From contig CM060734.1 in the NCBI GenBank assembly GCA_030704615.1, positions 6,758,001-6,822,000 of the forward strand: a stretch of 64,000 nt of DNA. Reading direction: 5' to 3'. This document shows, in pieces, positions 55,561 through 64,000 of this stretch; within the stretch, counting starts at the first letter, position 1; each line of letters opens with the position of its first letter. The stretch is from Takakia lepidozioides (taxonomy: Eukaryota > Streptophyta > Takakiopsida > Takakiales > Takakiaceae). Made by a program: the position numbers and the translations under genes. The notes below the pieces were generated by a model. The model saw only the letters and a list, made by a program, of their open reading frames with translations. It made no database searches and was not told the origin of the DNA.

Positions 55561-56780
55561 TGCTGTGGTGTAGTGACAGCAACACCAATTGAAGGTGAAA
55601 CAAGCAGTTACCCACCACATTTCTATGAAGAAAGAGAAGGAGAAATGGAAATCCTAGAGGAACCAGCCACTGTGAGTTTACAGGATGAAGTGGTGACTGG
55701 TTGGACAATCACAGCTGATGAGCAGGTGAGAGAAGTGAATGTGGGAACTGAAGAAGAACCGAGGATGGTGAAGGTAGGGGCTGATTTGGAGCCAGAATTC
55801 TTTGAGGAAGCTAAGAGTTTGTTCATCAAATACAGAGATGTATTTGCTTGGAGCTACGAGGATCTAAAAGGATACCACCTGAGATCTGTCAGCATAAGAT
55901 TGAACTGGAACCAGGGTCAGTACCAATCAAACAGGCAAGGTACAGAATGAATCCCAACTATGCACAGAAGGTTGGAGAAGAGATCAAGAAGTTGGCTGAG
56001 GCTAAGTTTATATACCCGATAGAGTATACAACTTGGTTGTCACCCATTGTGATAGTTCCCAAGAAGAATGGTAAACTGAGAGTTTGTGTGAACTATAAGA
56101 AGTTGAATGCTTGCACGAAGAAAGATCCTTTCCCTGTGCCATTCACAGAAGCGGTATTGGACACTGTGGCAGACCATGAGATGTACTCATTCATGGATGG
56201 CTTCAGTGGTTATAATCAAGTGCAAGTGGCAGAAGAAGACCAGGGAAAGACAGCTTTCATCACAGACTGGGGGTGCTTATGCATACAAAGTCATGCCTTT
56301 TGGACTTTGTAATGCACCAGCAACCTTTCAGAGAGTGATAAGTGAATCTTTTCATGAGTATCTGGATGATTTCATGCAGGTGTTCTTGGATGATTTCAGT
56401 GTGTACAGCTCTAAGAATGAGCACTTGCATAAATTGGAGTTATGTTTGGCCAGATGCAGGATGAGAGGTCTGGGCCTGAATCCAGAGAAGTGTACTTTCT
56501 GTGTGAACTCAGGGGTGCTTTTGGGACACATTGTGTGTAAGAGGGGACTTCTTGTGGATCCCAGGAAGACAGAGGCCATTAAAGCCTCTCCACCACCAGT
56601 AAATGTTAAGAGTCTAAGGAGATTCCTTGGACAAACCAGTTATTACAGAAGATTTGTCAAAAGGTATGCACAGATAGCAGCACCATTGAGCAAGCTTCTG
56701 AAGAAAGATGCAGTGTTTGCATGGACAGCTGAATGTCAACAGGCTTTTGAGGAACTTACATTGTCAGTAACAACTACACC
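55561..56780 (+). pseudogene. Reverse transcriptase (Athila/Tat-like), frameshifted
   Basis: An acidic pre-RT segment leads to FIKYRDVFAWSYEDLKG (55830-55870), where a one-base shift occurs. RT proper follows: PIVIVPKKNGKLRVCVNY (56045-56095), [10 protein letters not shown], then a shift in a G run at 56268-56272, then [15 protein letters not shown] (56290-56335), the palm [10 protein letters not shown] with both aspartates (56385-56414), [12 protein letters not shown] and [15 protein letters not shown]. The bases at 55990-56058 are the source-like match of the fragment in the SINE at 18.2 kb. Confidence 0.88.
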
Positions 56781-57300
56781 TGTGCTGATTAACCCTCACT
56801 GGCATGTAGTATTTCATGTTCACTGTGATGCCTCAGGAGAAGCGTTGGGAGCGGTGTTAGCCCAAAATGTTACAGGAAATATAGATTCACCTGTGTACTA
56901 TGCTAGCAGGTTGATGAACAGTGCTGAAAGGAACTATAGCACAACTGAAAGAGAAGCACTGACAATGATTTATGCAGTCAAGAAATTCAGGCATTACCTA
57001 TTGGGAAGAAAGTTTATGTTTTATGTGGATCACCAGGCTCTGATATATCTGGTGAACAAACCTTTGATAAGTGGAAGGATAGCAAGGTGGTTAATAATCT
57101 TGCACGAGTTTGAGTTCGAAGTTGTTTACAAGCCTGGCCGTTTGCATCTTGTGGCAGATCATTTGTCACGCCTAACAACAGGAGAGCCCGCCACAGGAGT
57201 AGACGACCAATTACCTGATGCGAGTTTATTTGCAATGGAGGTGCAAGGAAGTGCAGATGAATGGTTAGATTGGCAGTGGCCAATCAGATACTACCTTACT
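56781..57300 (+). pseudogene. RNase H domain of pol, open frame
   Basis: This lies within the long open frame 56107-57903. It shows [13 protein letters not shown], the helix [29 protein letters not shown] and the C-terminal LVADHLSRL, so the D, E, D and D residues of the active site are all visible. It degrades the RNA of the RNA/DNA hybrid during reverse transcription. The local frame is intact but the polyprotein is broken on either side. Confidence 0.85.
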
Positions 57301-58650
57301 CATGGTCAGTGCCCACCTAGTTATGGTAAGGAGCAGAGGAAGAGAATCGCTATCAAGGCTTTACCTTATACTATGGTAGGGGGCAGAATGTATAAGCTAG
57401 GACCTGATGGAGTACTTAAACGATGCTTGTACCACCATGAAGTAAATAAAGTTTTGGAGGAAGTTCATAAAGGAGTGGCTGGAGGTCATTTTGGAGAAGA
57501 GACTACCAGTAGGAAGATACTACTTGCAGGTTACTGGTGGCCTACTTTGTTCAAAGATGTACACAAGTATTGTCAGAGTTGTGATGAATGTCAGAGGCTA
57601 GGACCTTTGCAGAGATCTGGGAAGATGGCTTTGCATCCTACGATGCCTACTGAACCATTTCAGAAATGGGGACTAGACTTTGTTGGACCAATTAACCCAC
57701 CGGCCAAGAATACACAGAACAAGTATATAATTACAGCCACTGATTATACTATGAAGTGGGTGGAAGCTAAAGCTCTGAGGGACAACACAGCCAAGTCCAC
57801 AACAAGGTTCCTGTATGAGAACATACTTACACGATTTGGCTGTCCCTGGAATTTATCAGTGACCAGGGAAGTCACTTCATTAATGAGACCATTGAACTAT
57901 TGACTAAAGAGTTCATGATTGTGCATAGGAAGAGTACAACGTATTACCCACAGGGTAATGGGCAGGCAGAGGCTACCAACAAAATACTATGTACTATCTT
58001 GGCTAAGATAGTCAATGCAAACAGAACGGATTGGGATACAAAGCTGCTGACACTTTGTGGTCATACAGACTTCATATAAAGTCACCACTAAGTATACACC
58101 ATTCCAATTAGTTTATGGTATGGAAGCTTTACTTCCAGTGGAATTCTTGTTACCTACCATGAGAACTGAATGGGGAAAGAGAATGGAATTGGAAGATTCA
58201 ATTAAGGTCAGGAAACATGAATTATACCATGTGGAAGAAGTACGTGCTGATGCAGCTGATAACATGACCAGAATTCAGATGAAGAGGAAGGAACAGTTTG
58301 ATGAAGGCAAATTAAAGACTTTTAAGACGGGAGATTTGGTTCTCTGGTTGCAGAAGAAGGGGAAGATTAAAGCTTCTAAGCTTAAATCACCATGGAAGGA
58401 ACCTTATGTCATACAGAAGATGTATGATAACAACACAGCCATGTTACAAACCATTAACAAAGAGATGCTGGGAAGAGTCAATGCCAATAAGTTGAAGGGG
58501 TACAGTGGTATCCATGACAAACCATTGCAGCACGATTTGCATGTTGAAACGCAAAAGCAGTCACGGGCTGCGCCAGTGATACCAACGGAGTATGGAGCAC
58601 TTGTCGCTAAGCCGAGCATATATGACCAGGGCGGGAACTACATGTGTTTG
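57301..58650 (+). pseudogene. Integrase (frameshifted) and C-terminal region
   Basis: The zinc domain has [10 protein letters not shown] and CQSCDEC (57467-57595). The catalytic core starts with WGLDFVGPI (57667-57693). A frameshift near 57855 breaks the frame just before the second aspartate block, and the third catalytic block (YYPQGNGQAEATNK, ~57940-57985) is in the new frame. Another shift near 58040 restores a frame with YTPFQLVYGMEALLPVE. The GDLVLWLQKKGK and PWKEPYVIQKM blocks (58330-58415) form the usual GPF/Y-like C-terminal module. The frame then reads into the CACAGCC array. Confidence 0.85.
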
Positions 58651-58654
58651 CATA

Positions 58655-58790
58655 CCTATCACAGCCCATCACAGCGTGACACAGCCTATCACAGCCCATC
58701 ACAGCGTGACACAACCTATCACAGCCCATCACAGCGTCACACAACCTATCACAGTGCCACACAGCCTATCACAGCCCAACACAGCCCATA
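58655..58790 (+). repeat. CACAGCC-rich tandem array 1 (30-bp period)
   Basis: About four and a half copies of a 30-base unit related to CCTATCACAGCCCATCACAG. Read in the pol frame it gives a ten-residue repeat (YHSPSQRDT plus one residue), degrading at the end. The same heptamer-based pattern recurs at 63168-63367. Confidence 0.9.
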
Positions 58791-58814
58791 CAAATTACAC
58801 AGTCCATAGGGTCA

Positions 58815-59567
58815 GTGACAGGTGGACGCGAATTAACGGTAGAAAAGTGGCCATCAAGTGAAGAAAAAGTTTGGAAGTCAAACTTGGAGAATGTGCCACG
58901 CGGAGAGGGGAAGACGGGGGCATGTTTAGAAACGGACACGTGGCGGCGAAGGCGAAGCACACCGCGCTGCATCGATTGCAAAAGTGAGTTTCATCATGCA
59001 AGAGGACAAATCGGGCCGTCAAAGTACCTACCCGGTACAACAACTAATACTAATTGTGGGCCCATTAATGCATTCAGTGCCAGGGTAACGGAACCCTTTT
59101 CGAGTTCAGAAAAGGGAAACCTATGCCACATGTGCTGTCCTACTGGACATTCCAGGTGGAAATGTCCATGGAGGGGGGTGGAAATAAGGAATTATCTAAG
59201 CAGTCCACAGCCAATCAGGAGTGAGAATTACATGCAGGTGGTTCCCTCCAAGAAACAAGAACAAGAAATAAGAAGTGTTATGAGTGGAGTGGCTCTGAAT
59301 AGCCAAGCTCTCGACGGAAGGGGCAATCAAAGCACTAGCCTGGTAGCTATGGCAGATGTAACCGATTACACACTCGCTTTACTTCTCACGCAGTGGCGCA
59401 AGGACGGACGCATTGAGAGTATATTTTCTCTCACTCGTTACTTGCAAGCCCACAGGCTTACACGCACTTACCTGTTCCATTCTGTGCCAACCATACCTTC
59501 ATGCTCTGTGCCCTGCAAGCTTTCCTTCAGCTGTTTCAAACAAAGCCTTTCTGTTTGTCTAGAATGA
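58815..59567 (+). CDS. Linker ORF with a CCHC zinc knuckle
   Basis: A 250-codon open frame between pol and the long post-pol ORF. Residues 104-117 read CHMCCPTGHSRWKC, an exact CX2CX4HX4C zinc knuckle with Gly before His, the RNA-binding form found in gag nucleocapsids. Another Cys pair, CIDC, lies at 52-55. The N-terminus is basic and Trp-containing. A frame this long in repeat-rich DNA can be chance and the ATG at 58815 is not proven. It overlaps the start of the next ORF in the same frame, so it might be the upstream part of one larger coding region. Confidence 0.35.
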   Translation: MTGGRELTVEKWPSSEEKVWKSNLENVPRGEGKTGACLETDTWRRRRSTPRCIDCKSEFHHARGQIGPSKYLPGTTTNTNCGPINAFSARVTEPFSSSEKGNLCHMCCPTGHSRWKCPWRGVEIRNYLSSPQPIRSENYMQVVPSKKQEQEIRSVMSGVALNSQALDGRGNQSTSLVAMADVTDYTLALLLTQWRKDGRIESIFSLTRYLQAHRLTRTYLFHSVPTIPSCSVPCKLSFSCFKQSLSVCLE

Positions 59568-62500
59568 AGAGAGTGAGGGGAATGGAGGATATCAGGGTGA
59601 AGAGCACCACAATATTGCAGAAGCAAACAATTGCAGCACCGCAAGCAGTACAGCTGCTAAGGGAGTTGCGATTGGAGGGGCTGCTACGCAAGGACTGGTC
59701 CTTGCATCATCGGCAGTTCATGATACAATTTCTTCAGAACTTTGAGCCTCGGACGGGAGTTACTCAGGTGAGGGGAGTAGATATAGAAATTACTCCCCAG
59801 TACCTGCAGCAATTGTTTGATTTGCCATCAGGACATGTGGATGTGGATGAGCACAGGGCAAGATTGCAGATAGGGAATTTGTTCCAAGAAGGGAGTTTCT
59901 TTAAAACTCAAGTTACGCTTGTACCAAAGCCGAGTACCCAGGGCTTAGGGAAGTTGGCCAAATATTGAACGTTCTGTTTGCCATGAAACAGAACCAACAG
60001 TATTTGAGCAGGTCATTCACAGAGGAGATCCTGAAAGCTTTGAGGGGAGAGGATGTCGCTTGGGCGGAGTTAATGTACAATGGACTGGTGGACAAGATGA
60101 AGAGGTTACAGGGCACTGCTGCTAAGTCTCCGATCATTGTGTCTGGTCCAGTCATTGCCCAAATAATTCTTGATTCTTGCATACTTGATACTCGGGAACG
60201 TAAGGAGATGGGAGTGTTTGAGGCAGAAACCACTGCAATTGAAGAGCAGGGCTCTTCACACAGTGAGGGTGGACTGGCAGGGCAACACCAGTCTAAGAGA
60301 CAGAGGCGGGGTATGACTGTAGTGGCGGATCCACTGGCTTCACGGAAACCGCACGATAATGTTTCCCAAGCTCTTGTGCAAGATGGGGCACAGCAGCACA
60401 GAGAGCTGTTATTATTGGAAGCACAGCCTTCGGAAAGGGAAGAGGAAGTCACTTTGATACCACAGCCACCACAACCAATTGACTCAGTTGTTTTAGAGGT
60501 TCCACAGTTAGTACATGCTGTGACATCACCCCCAATTGCTCTGGAAGGAGAAAGGTTGGACATTCCCACTACAGAGCAGGTCGTGGCCGAAATTGAGAAG
60601 GGTGACCTTCTCTATGAAAACTCTGGCTTGGTAAGGGAATCAGTGATTCCAGAGGTGCAGCGGTTGTCCAGGGAAAACCTTGCTGTGCATGTAATACCCA
60701 CACCTGTGACGGAGGTACCAGGGGTAGAATATCAAGACACTGCAGCACTTGTGGCGGATGAGGTGGTTCAGGAAGAAAATCTGGTGGGGCAATGGCCTGA
60801 ATGGTTGGTGAGGCATCACACTGTCGAGGATCAGGAAGAACAGCAGCAAGCTCACCATGATGACCCTCAGCAGGCCATGCTTATGAGTTCCATAAGCAGA
60901 ACACTTAATTTGTTGGGCACTTATGTGAAATCCCATGTTCCATCTACCCAATTGGCAGCTTTGAGGGAGGAACTCAGGAGGGAGTTTGAGGCTCGACTTG
61001 CCACTGAGTGTGCTAACAAGGTAGATGAGGAGGTCAATCTCAAGTTACAGCAAGAGTTAGAGGACACAAAGGCTGCTTTGCAGTTGGCCAAGGGACATCT
61101 GATTGAAGCCGGCCTCGAGCAGGACCAGTTGCATGAAGCACATAAGCAACAGTTATATCAAATGCAGGTGAAGCATGAGGACAAGTTGCAAGAAGTGAAT
61201 GCACTACATACAGAGTTGCAGGTATGAGAGGATGACCATACAATGTGCTACACTCACAACTACTCTTGAGCAAACTGCATTAGAAGTTAACAGACAAGGG
61301 GAGAGATGTATGAAAGCAGAGGCAGAGATAATCGAGCAGGCAAAACTCATTGTTGATATGAAGAATACAATCTGTCGCAATGAGAATACTTTCAAGCAAT
61401 ACAGACAGGTTGAGGCTGACCAAGAGAGGTACATCCTGGAGTTGCAACAAACGGTCATGGTAAATAGAAATGAACTCTCTGTGGCTAACAAGGCTCGGAA
61501 GGAAGCCAATAATCTGGCTGCTGCTCATGCGAAGCGCATGGAGGCTTTACAGCAGCAGTTAGATGTGTACAAGCTCACAGAGGAGCAGACTCTCAGGGGT
61601 GCCACACACAACTTGGTGGATAACCACCTTATGCAGGTCTGGTTAGCACAAGGGCCAGTGGAAGGCAAAGCACCACGGAAGCTCACCCAGGGCGAGATGA
61701 ATGAGCTCAGACTGTAGGTGCAGAACATTGCCACAACTACTATAGACAATGTCTATAGTAAGATAGCGGAGCTACAGGAGGATGTAGAAGGCCTGCAGAC
61801 TCAGGTGGATGACCTGAGTTCAAATATTGACAAGAGAGTCTTTGTACCTGAGGAGCAGCTGATGGCTACTTATTTACAGGCCAGAACTCTAATTTTTCAG
61901 TCTTCTTCGCAAGGGGTGCAGGAGATGCCAGTGGTAGAAGGGCCTGTGGTACCAATACCACAACAAGTGACTTTGCAGGTAGCTGACCCTGTTGTTACAC
62001 TCGGGCTATGATTATGCCCTTCAACCAAATTCCCATTGTGTTGGATTTGGCTTGGAAGGAATTTAGTCCGCCACAGTCGTTGGCTCATTACTACCAGATC
62101 ATGCGCATTTGGCTGCCAGTGGCGACTAGGACTAAGGTTCTTCCGAACAATCGACCCATTGAGGATCATCACTTTGCGAGGTACTGGTCTGAAGCAGGTA
62201 CCATGTTGAAAGAATTAATTGCCTTCCAAGTTGTACATGGGTACATTTATACCAAAACCAAGGAGGTATTAAGTATTGTCATGGGCTGTGGATTATACTA
62301 TGCTGCTTGTTTTCTGGCACATTATCACATTGAGCAACAGAAGATGCAATCGCGATTTCTGAGTTATTCCAGTGGGGATCATTGGGTCTTACCTTCAGTG
62401 CCACCTCATATGTACCTATATGATGCAAAAGTTATGATGCAGAAGGATTCCCAACTTCGTTCATGGTTTCATTCGGCTTGGAACAATTTGACAACACAGA

Positions 62501-63009
62501 AATTCGGCCCTGAAGATATTTTCTTTAAGGGACATGAGGCATGGAAATACTTGCACTGTTCCCAAGTCATTGGCACACCTCTTACCTATATAGATAAGGA
62601 ATTCATGACGTTCACTAATTTTGCATGCCAGCGCTTACAACAAGTTGTACAATTTAAACTTCCAGATATGGTTGGACAACATTGTATGCCACACAGGATT
62701 CCACTTAAAGTTCGGCCGTTAAAACACCTGAGGGGCGACGAGGATTCTGATACTACTGTTTCTTCAGCGGACTCTTTTGACATGGCAGAGGACTATGTAC
62801 TTCAGATGGCAGAGAAGAAACGACGGGGATCTCCTATGCCTGAAAGGTTACCTCGTTATCAGCCAAAGGAGGGCCAGACATTTCCAGGTAGTGCTCAATC
62901 ATCTCCGTCAACCAGTGACAGGATTCGGGCTCGCACACGGAGTCCTTCACGAGACTCTCATCGTCGGAAGGGTGCTCACTCACAAAGGTTTGCTAATCCC
63001 AAACAGTAA
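59564..63009 (+). pseudogene. Post-pol accessory ORF (~1150 codons), coiled coil, unknown function
   Basis: The ORF lies where Athila-type elements carry an env-like ORF. Pieces in order: 59564-59968; 59965-61227; 61199-61717; 61718-62011; 62008-63009, separated by single-base shifts near 59960, 61225 and 62008 and a TAG at 61715. The N-terminal domain (LLRELRLEGLLRKDW, then RGVDIEITPQYLQQLFDLP) resembles, from memory, the domain often called 'putative plant transposon protein'. A variable linker follows, then about 300 residues of heptad-like Gln/Glu-rich coiled coil (60950-61880). The C-terminal domain is conserved-looking (DLAWKEFSPPQSLAHYYQ, GYIYTKTKEVL, CFLAHYHIEQQ) and ends in an Arg/Ser tail (RIRARTRSPSRDSHRR). 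I see no signal peptide and no clear membrane span of the kind an envelope would need. Confidence 0.6.
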
Positions 63010-63030
63010 ACCGTGATGACACGGCTTTTT

Positions 63031-63048
63031 GAGAGAGAGAGGGGTAAA
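63031..63048 (+). promoter_or_regulatory. Probable polypurine tract
   Basis: GAGAGAGAGAGGGGTAAA is all purine except one T and sits immediately before a TG dinucleotide at 63049, just after the last ORF stops. This is the expected place for the plus-strand primer of a gypsy element. Confidence 0.55.
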
Positions 63049-64000
63049 TGTTAGAGGGCTGATTGGGACTTAGACGCTTTTACGGGTTCTGTGGGGTACC
63101 CTTAATTTTTGCGCAGACTGAGACCAACAGGAGCCTTAGGGGTGGCAGCAGCAGGCTTTAGGGGGGTTACACAGCCCGACACAGCTTTACACAGCCAGCC
63201 CGACATAGGCCAACACAGCCAGTCACAGGCCGACACAGCCCAACACAGCCAGTCACAGCCCGACACAGCTTCGCACAGCCCAACACAGCCGACACAGCCA
63301 GTCACAGCCCGACACAGCCTTACACAGCCAGTCACAGCTCGGCACAGCTTGACACAGCCTGTCACAGTACATGGGGAACAGTTATCATGGGCAGGGAACG
63401 ACTATGAGGGAACGACATCTGCAGAAGGAACGTGTTACTACAGGGATGACGGTTAATTAGTTAGGTGGTTAGAACAGCTTGCGGGCAGATAAGGGGAGCG
63501 GCAACGGAAAGAGGGGACACTTCACGGGGAGCGTTTCTTGGTCATGGAAGAGAGGAGATCAGGCGGAGAGCAAGAATGAGAGCACGGAGAAGGAGGAGAG
63601 ATGAACAATAGATGCTTGTTACATGCAAAGCTGTAGTGAAACTGTAGGGCAGATTAGAGTCACCATGGCATTGGCCTGATACCTGATAAATCATAATCTG
63701 ATACTTATTCGATACAAGCACACTGTGTAGAGAGATATGAGTGAAGCTGTGAAATGAATGCATGATTAATTGGAATTAAGTAGATATTGAAGCAATCTGA
63801 TGCTTCAGTATCAGATAAGGTGAATTGATAACATGAAGGCAAGAAGAAATACAAATGTGAAGCACAACCATGATTCACTAGCTGTAGGTCATGACTGATT
63901 GTACTGAGCGGGCTGAGTGCTTAGAAATATCCAACTCTTTTATCTTGGAGTTTCCACCTCAGATAACGAAGGGATGGGTGAGTAAAAGCCGTTCGACAAA
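63049..64000 (+). repeat. Putative 3' LTR, 5' part (runs off the window)
   Basis: It begins TGTTAGAGGGCTG right after the purine tract and holds no ORF of note beyond the CACAGCC array. I found no second copy in the window, so LTR status rests only on position and the TG start. Confidence 0.4.
63168..63367 (+). repeat. CACAGCC-rich array 2
   Basis: About 200 bases of degenerate repeats of CACAGCC joined to short variable words (CGACACAGCC, CAGTCACAGCC, CCAACACAGCC). It resembles array 1 at 58655-58790 in word content but has a less regular period. Confidence 0.9.

Larger units (their letters stand above)
52316..64000 (+). mobile_element. Athila/Tat-like Ty3/gypsy retrotransposon, decayed, 5' LTR not seen
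   Basis: Gag, protease, RT, RNase H and integrase occur in order, followed by two further ORFs and a probable 3' LTR that runs off the window. The RT palm reads FLDDFSVYS; the VF.DDFSV form and an ORF after pol are known from the Athila/Tat branch of plant gypsy elements. Many in-frame stops and single-base indels mean the copy is dead. No sequence before gag matches the start of the putative 3' LTR (63049 onward), so the 5' LTR is absent, replaced or too diverged for me to see. The 5' border is arbitrary. Confidence 0.75.

Noticed and set aside
58655-58790. CACAGCC arrays as a CRISPR-like array
   Set aside because: There are no unique spacers; units are degenerate tandem repeats, in a plant retroelement.
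58800-64000. The two CACAGCC arrays marking a pair of LTRs around the accessory ORFs
   Set aside because: Sequence after array 1 (58800 on) does not match sequence after array 2 (63370 on).

Overview
The window looks like nuclear DNA of a land plant. The evidence is an intron-rich gene for a PYROXD2-type flavoprotein, plant-type Ty3/gypsy retroelements (one of them Athila/Tat-like with an extra ORF after pol), a tRNA-derived SINE and a 22-kb array of ~3.4-kb direct repeats. The species cannot be told from the sequence. Two runs of exactly 500 N (26892-27391, 49392-49891) are scaffold gaps. I saw no rRNA gene, intact tRNA gene or CRISPR array.

Layout. (1) 1-~3.8 kb: decayed Ty3/gypsy pol (reverse transcriptase, RNase H, integrase) with a possible polypurine tract and LTR-like region. 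(2) 4.34-12.79 kb, minus strand: a complete 17-exon gene. All 16 introns have GT..AG ends, every phase fits, and the 588-codon frame is open; it encodes a probably mitochondrial PYROXD2-like oxidoreductase. (3) 13.35-17.7 kb, minus strand: a second spliced gene, only partly resolved, whose product I do not recognise. (4) 18.07-18.28 kb: a tRNA-derived SINE split by a 69-bp piece of gypsy reverse transcriptase that matches the element at 56 kb at 68 of 69 bases. (5) 20.7-23.4 kb: a pyrimidine-biased block of overlapping plus-strand ORFs of unknown origin. (6) 23.4-26.9 kb: a diverged, inverted copy of the tandem unit. (7) 27.39-49.39 kb: six full and one partial plus-oriented copy of the ~3.4-kb unit. 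(8) 49.89-~51.5 kb: another diverged inverted copy. (9) 52.5-64 kb: a decayed Athila/Tat-like retrotransposon with gag, protease, RT, RNase H, integrase, a zinc-knuckle linker ORF and a ~1150-codon post-pol ORF. Two CACAGCC-rich arrays lie either side of the extra ORFs, and a probable 3' LTR runs off the window.

The two minus-strand genes, head to tail with about 550 bp between them, are the only likely cellular genes. The rest is mobile or repeat DNA. The strongest leads are the SINE/RT chimera, the retrotransposon accessory ORFs bracketed by related arrays, and the macrosatellite with inverted flanks, whose orientation in the assembly deserves testing.
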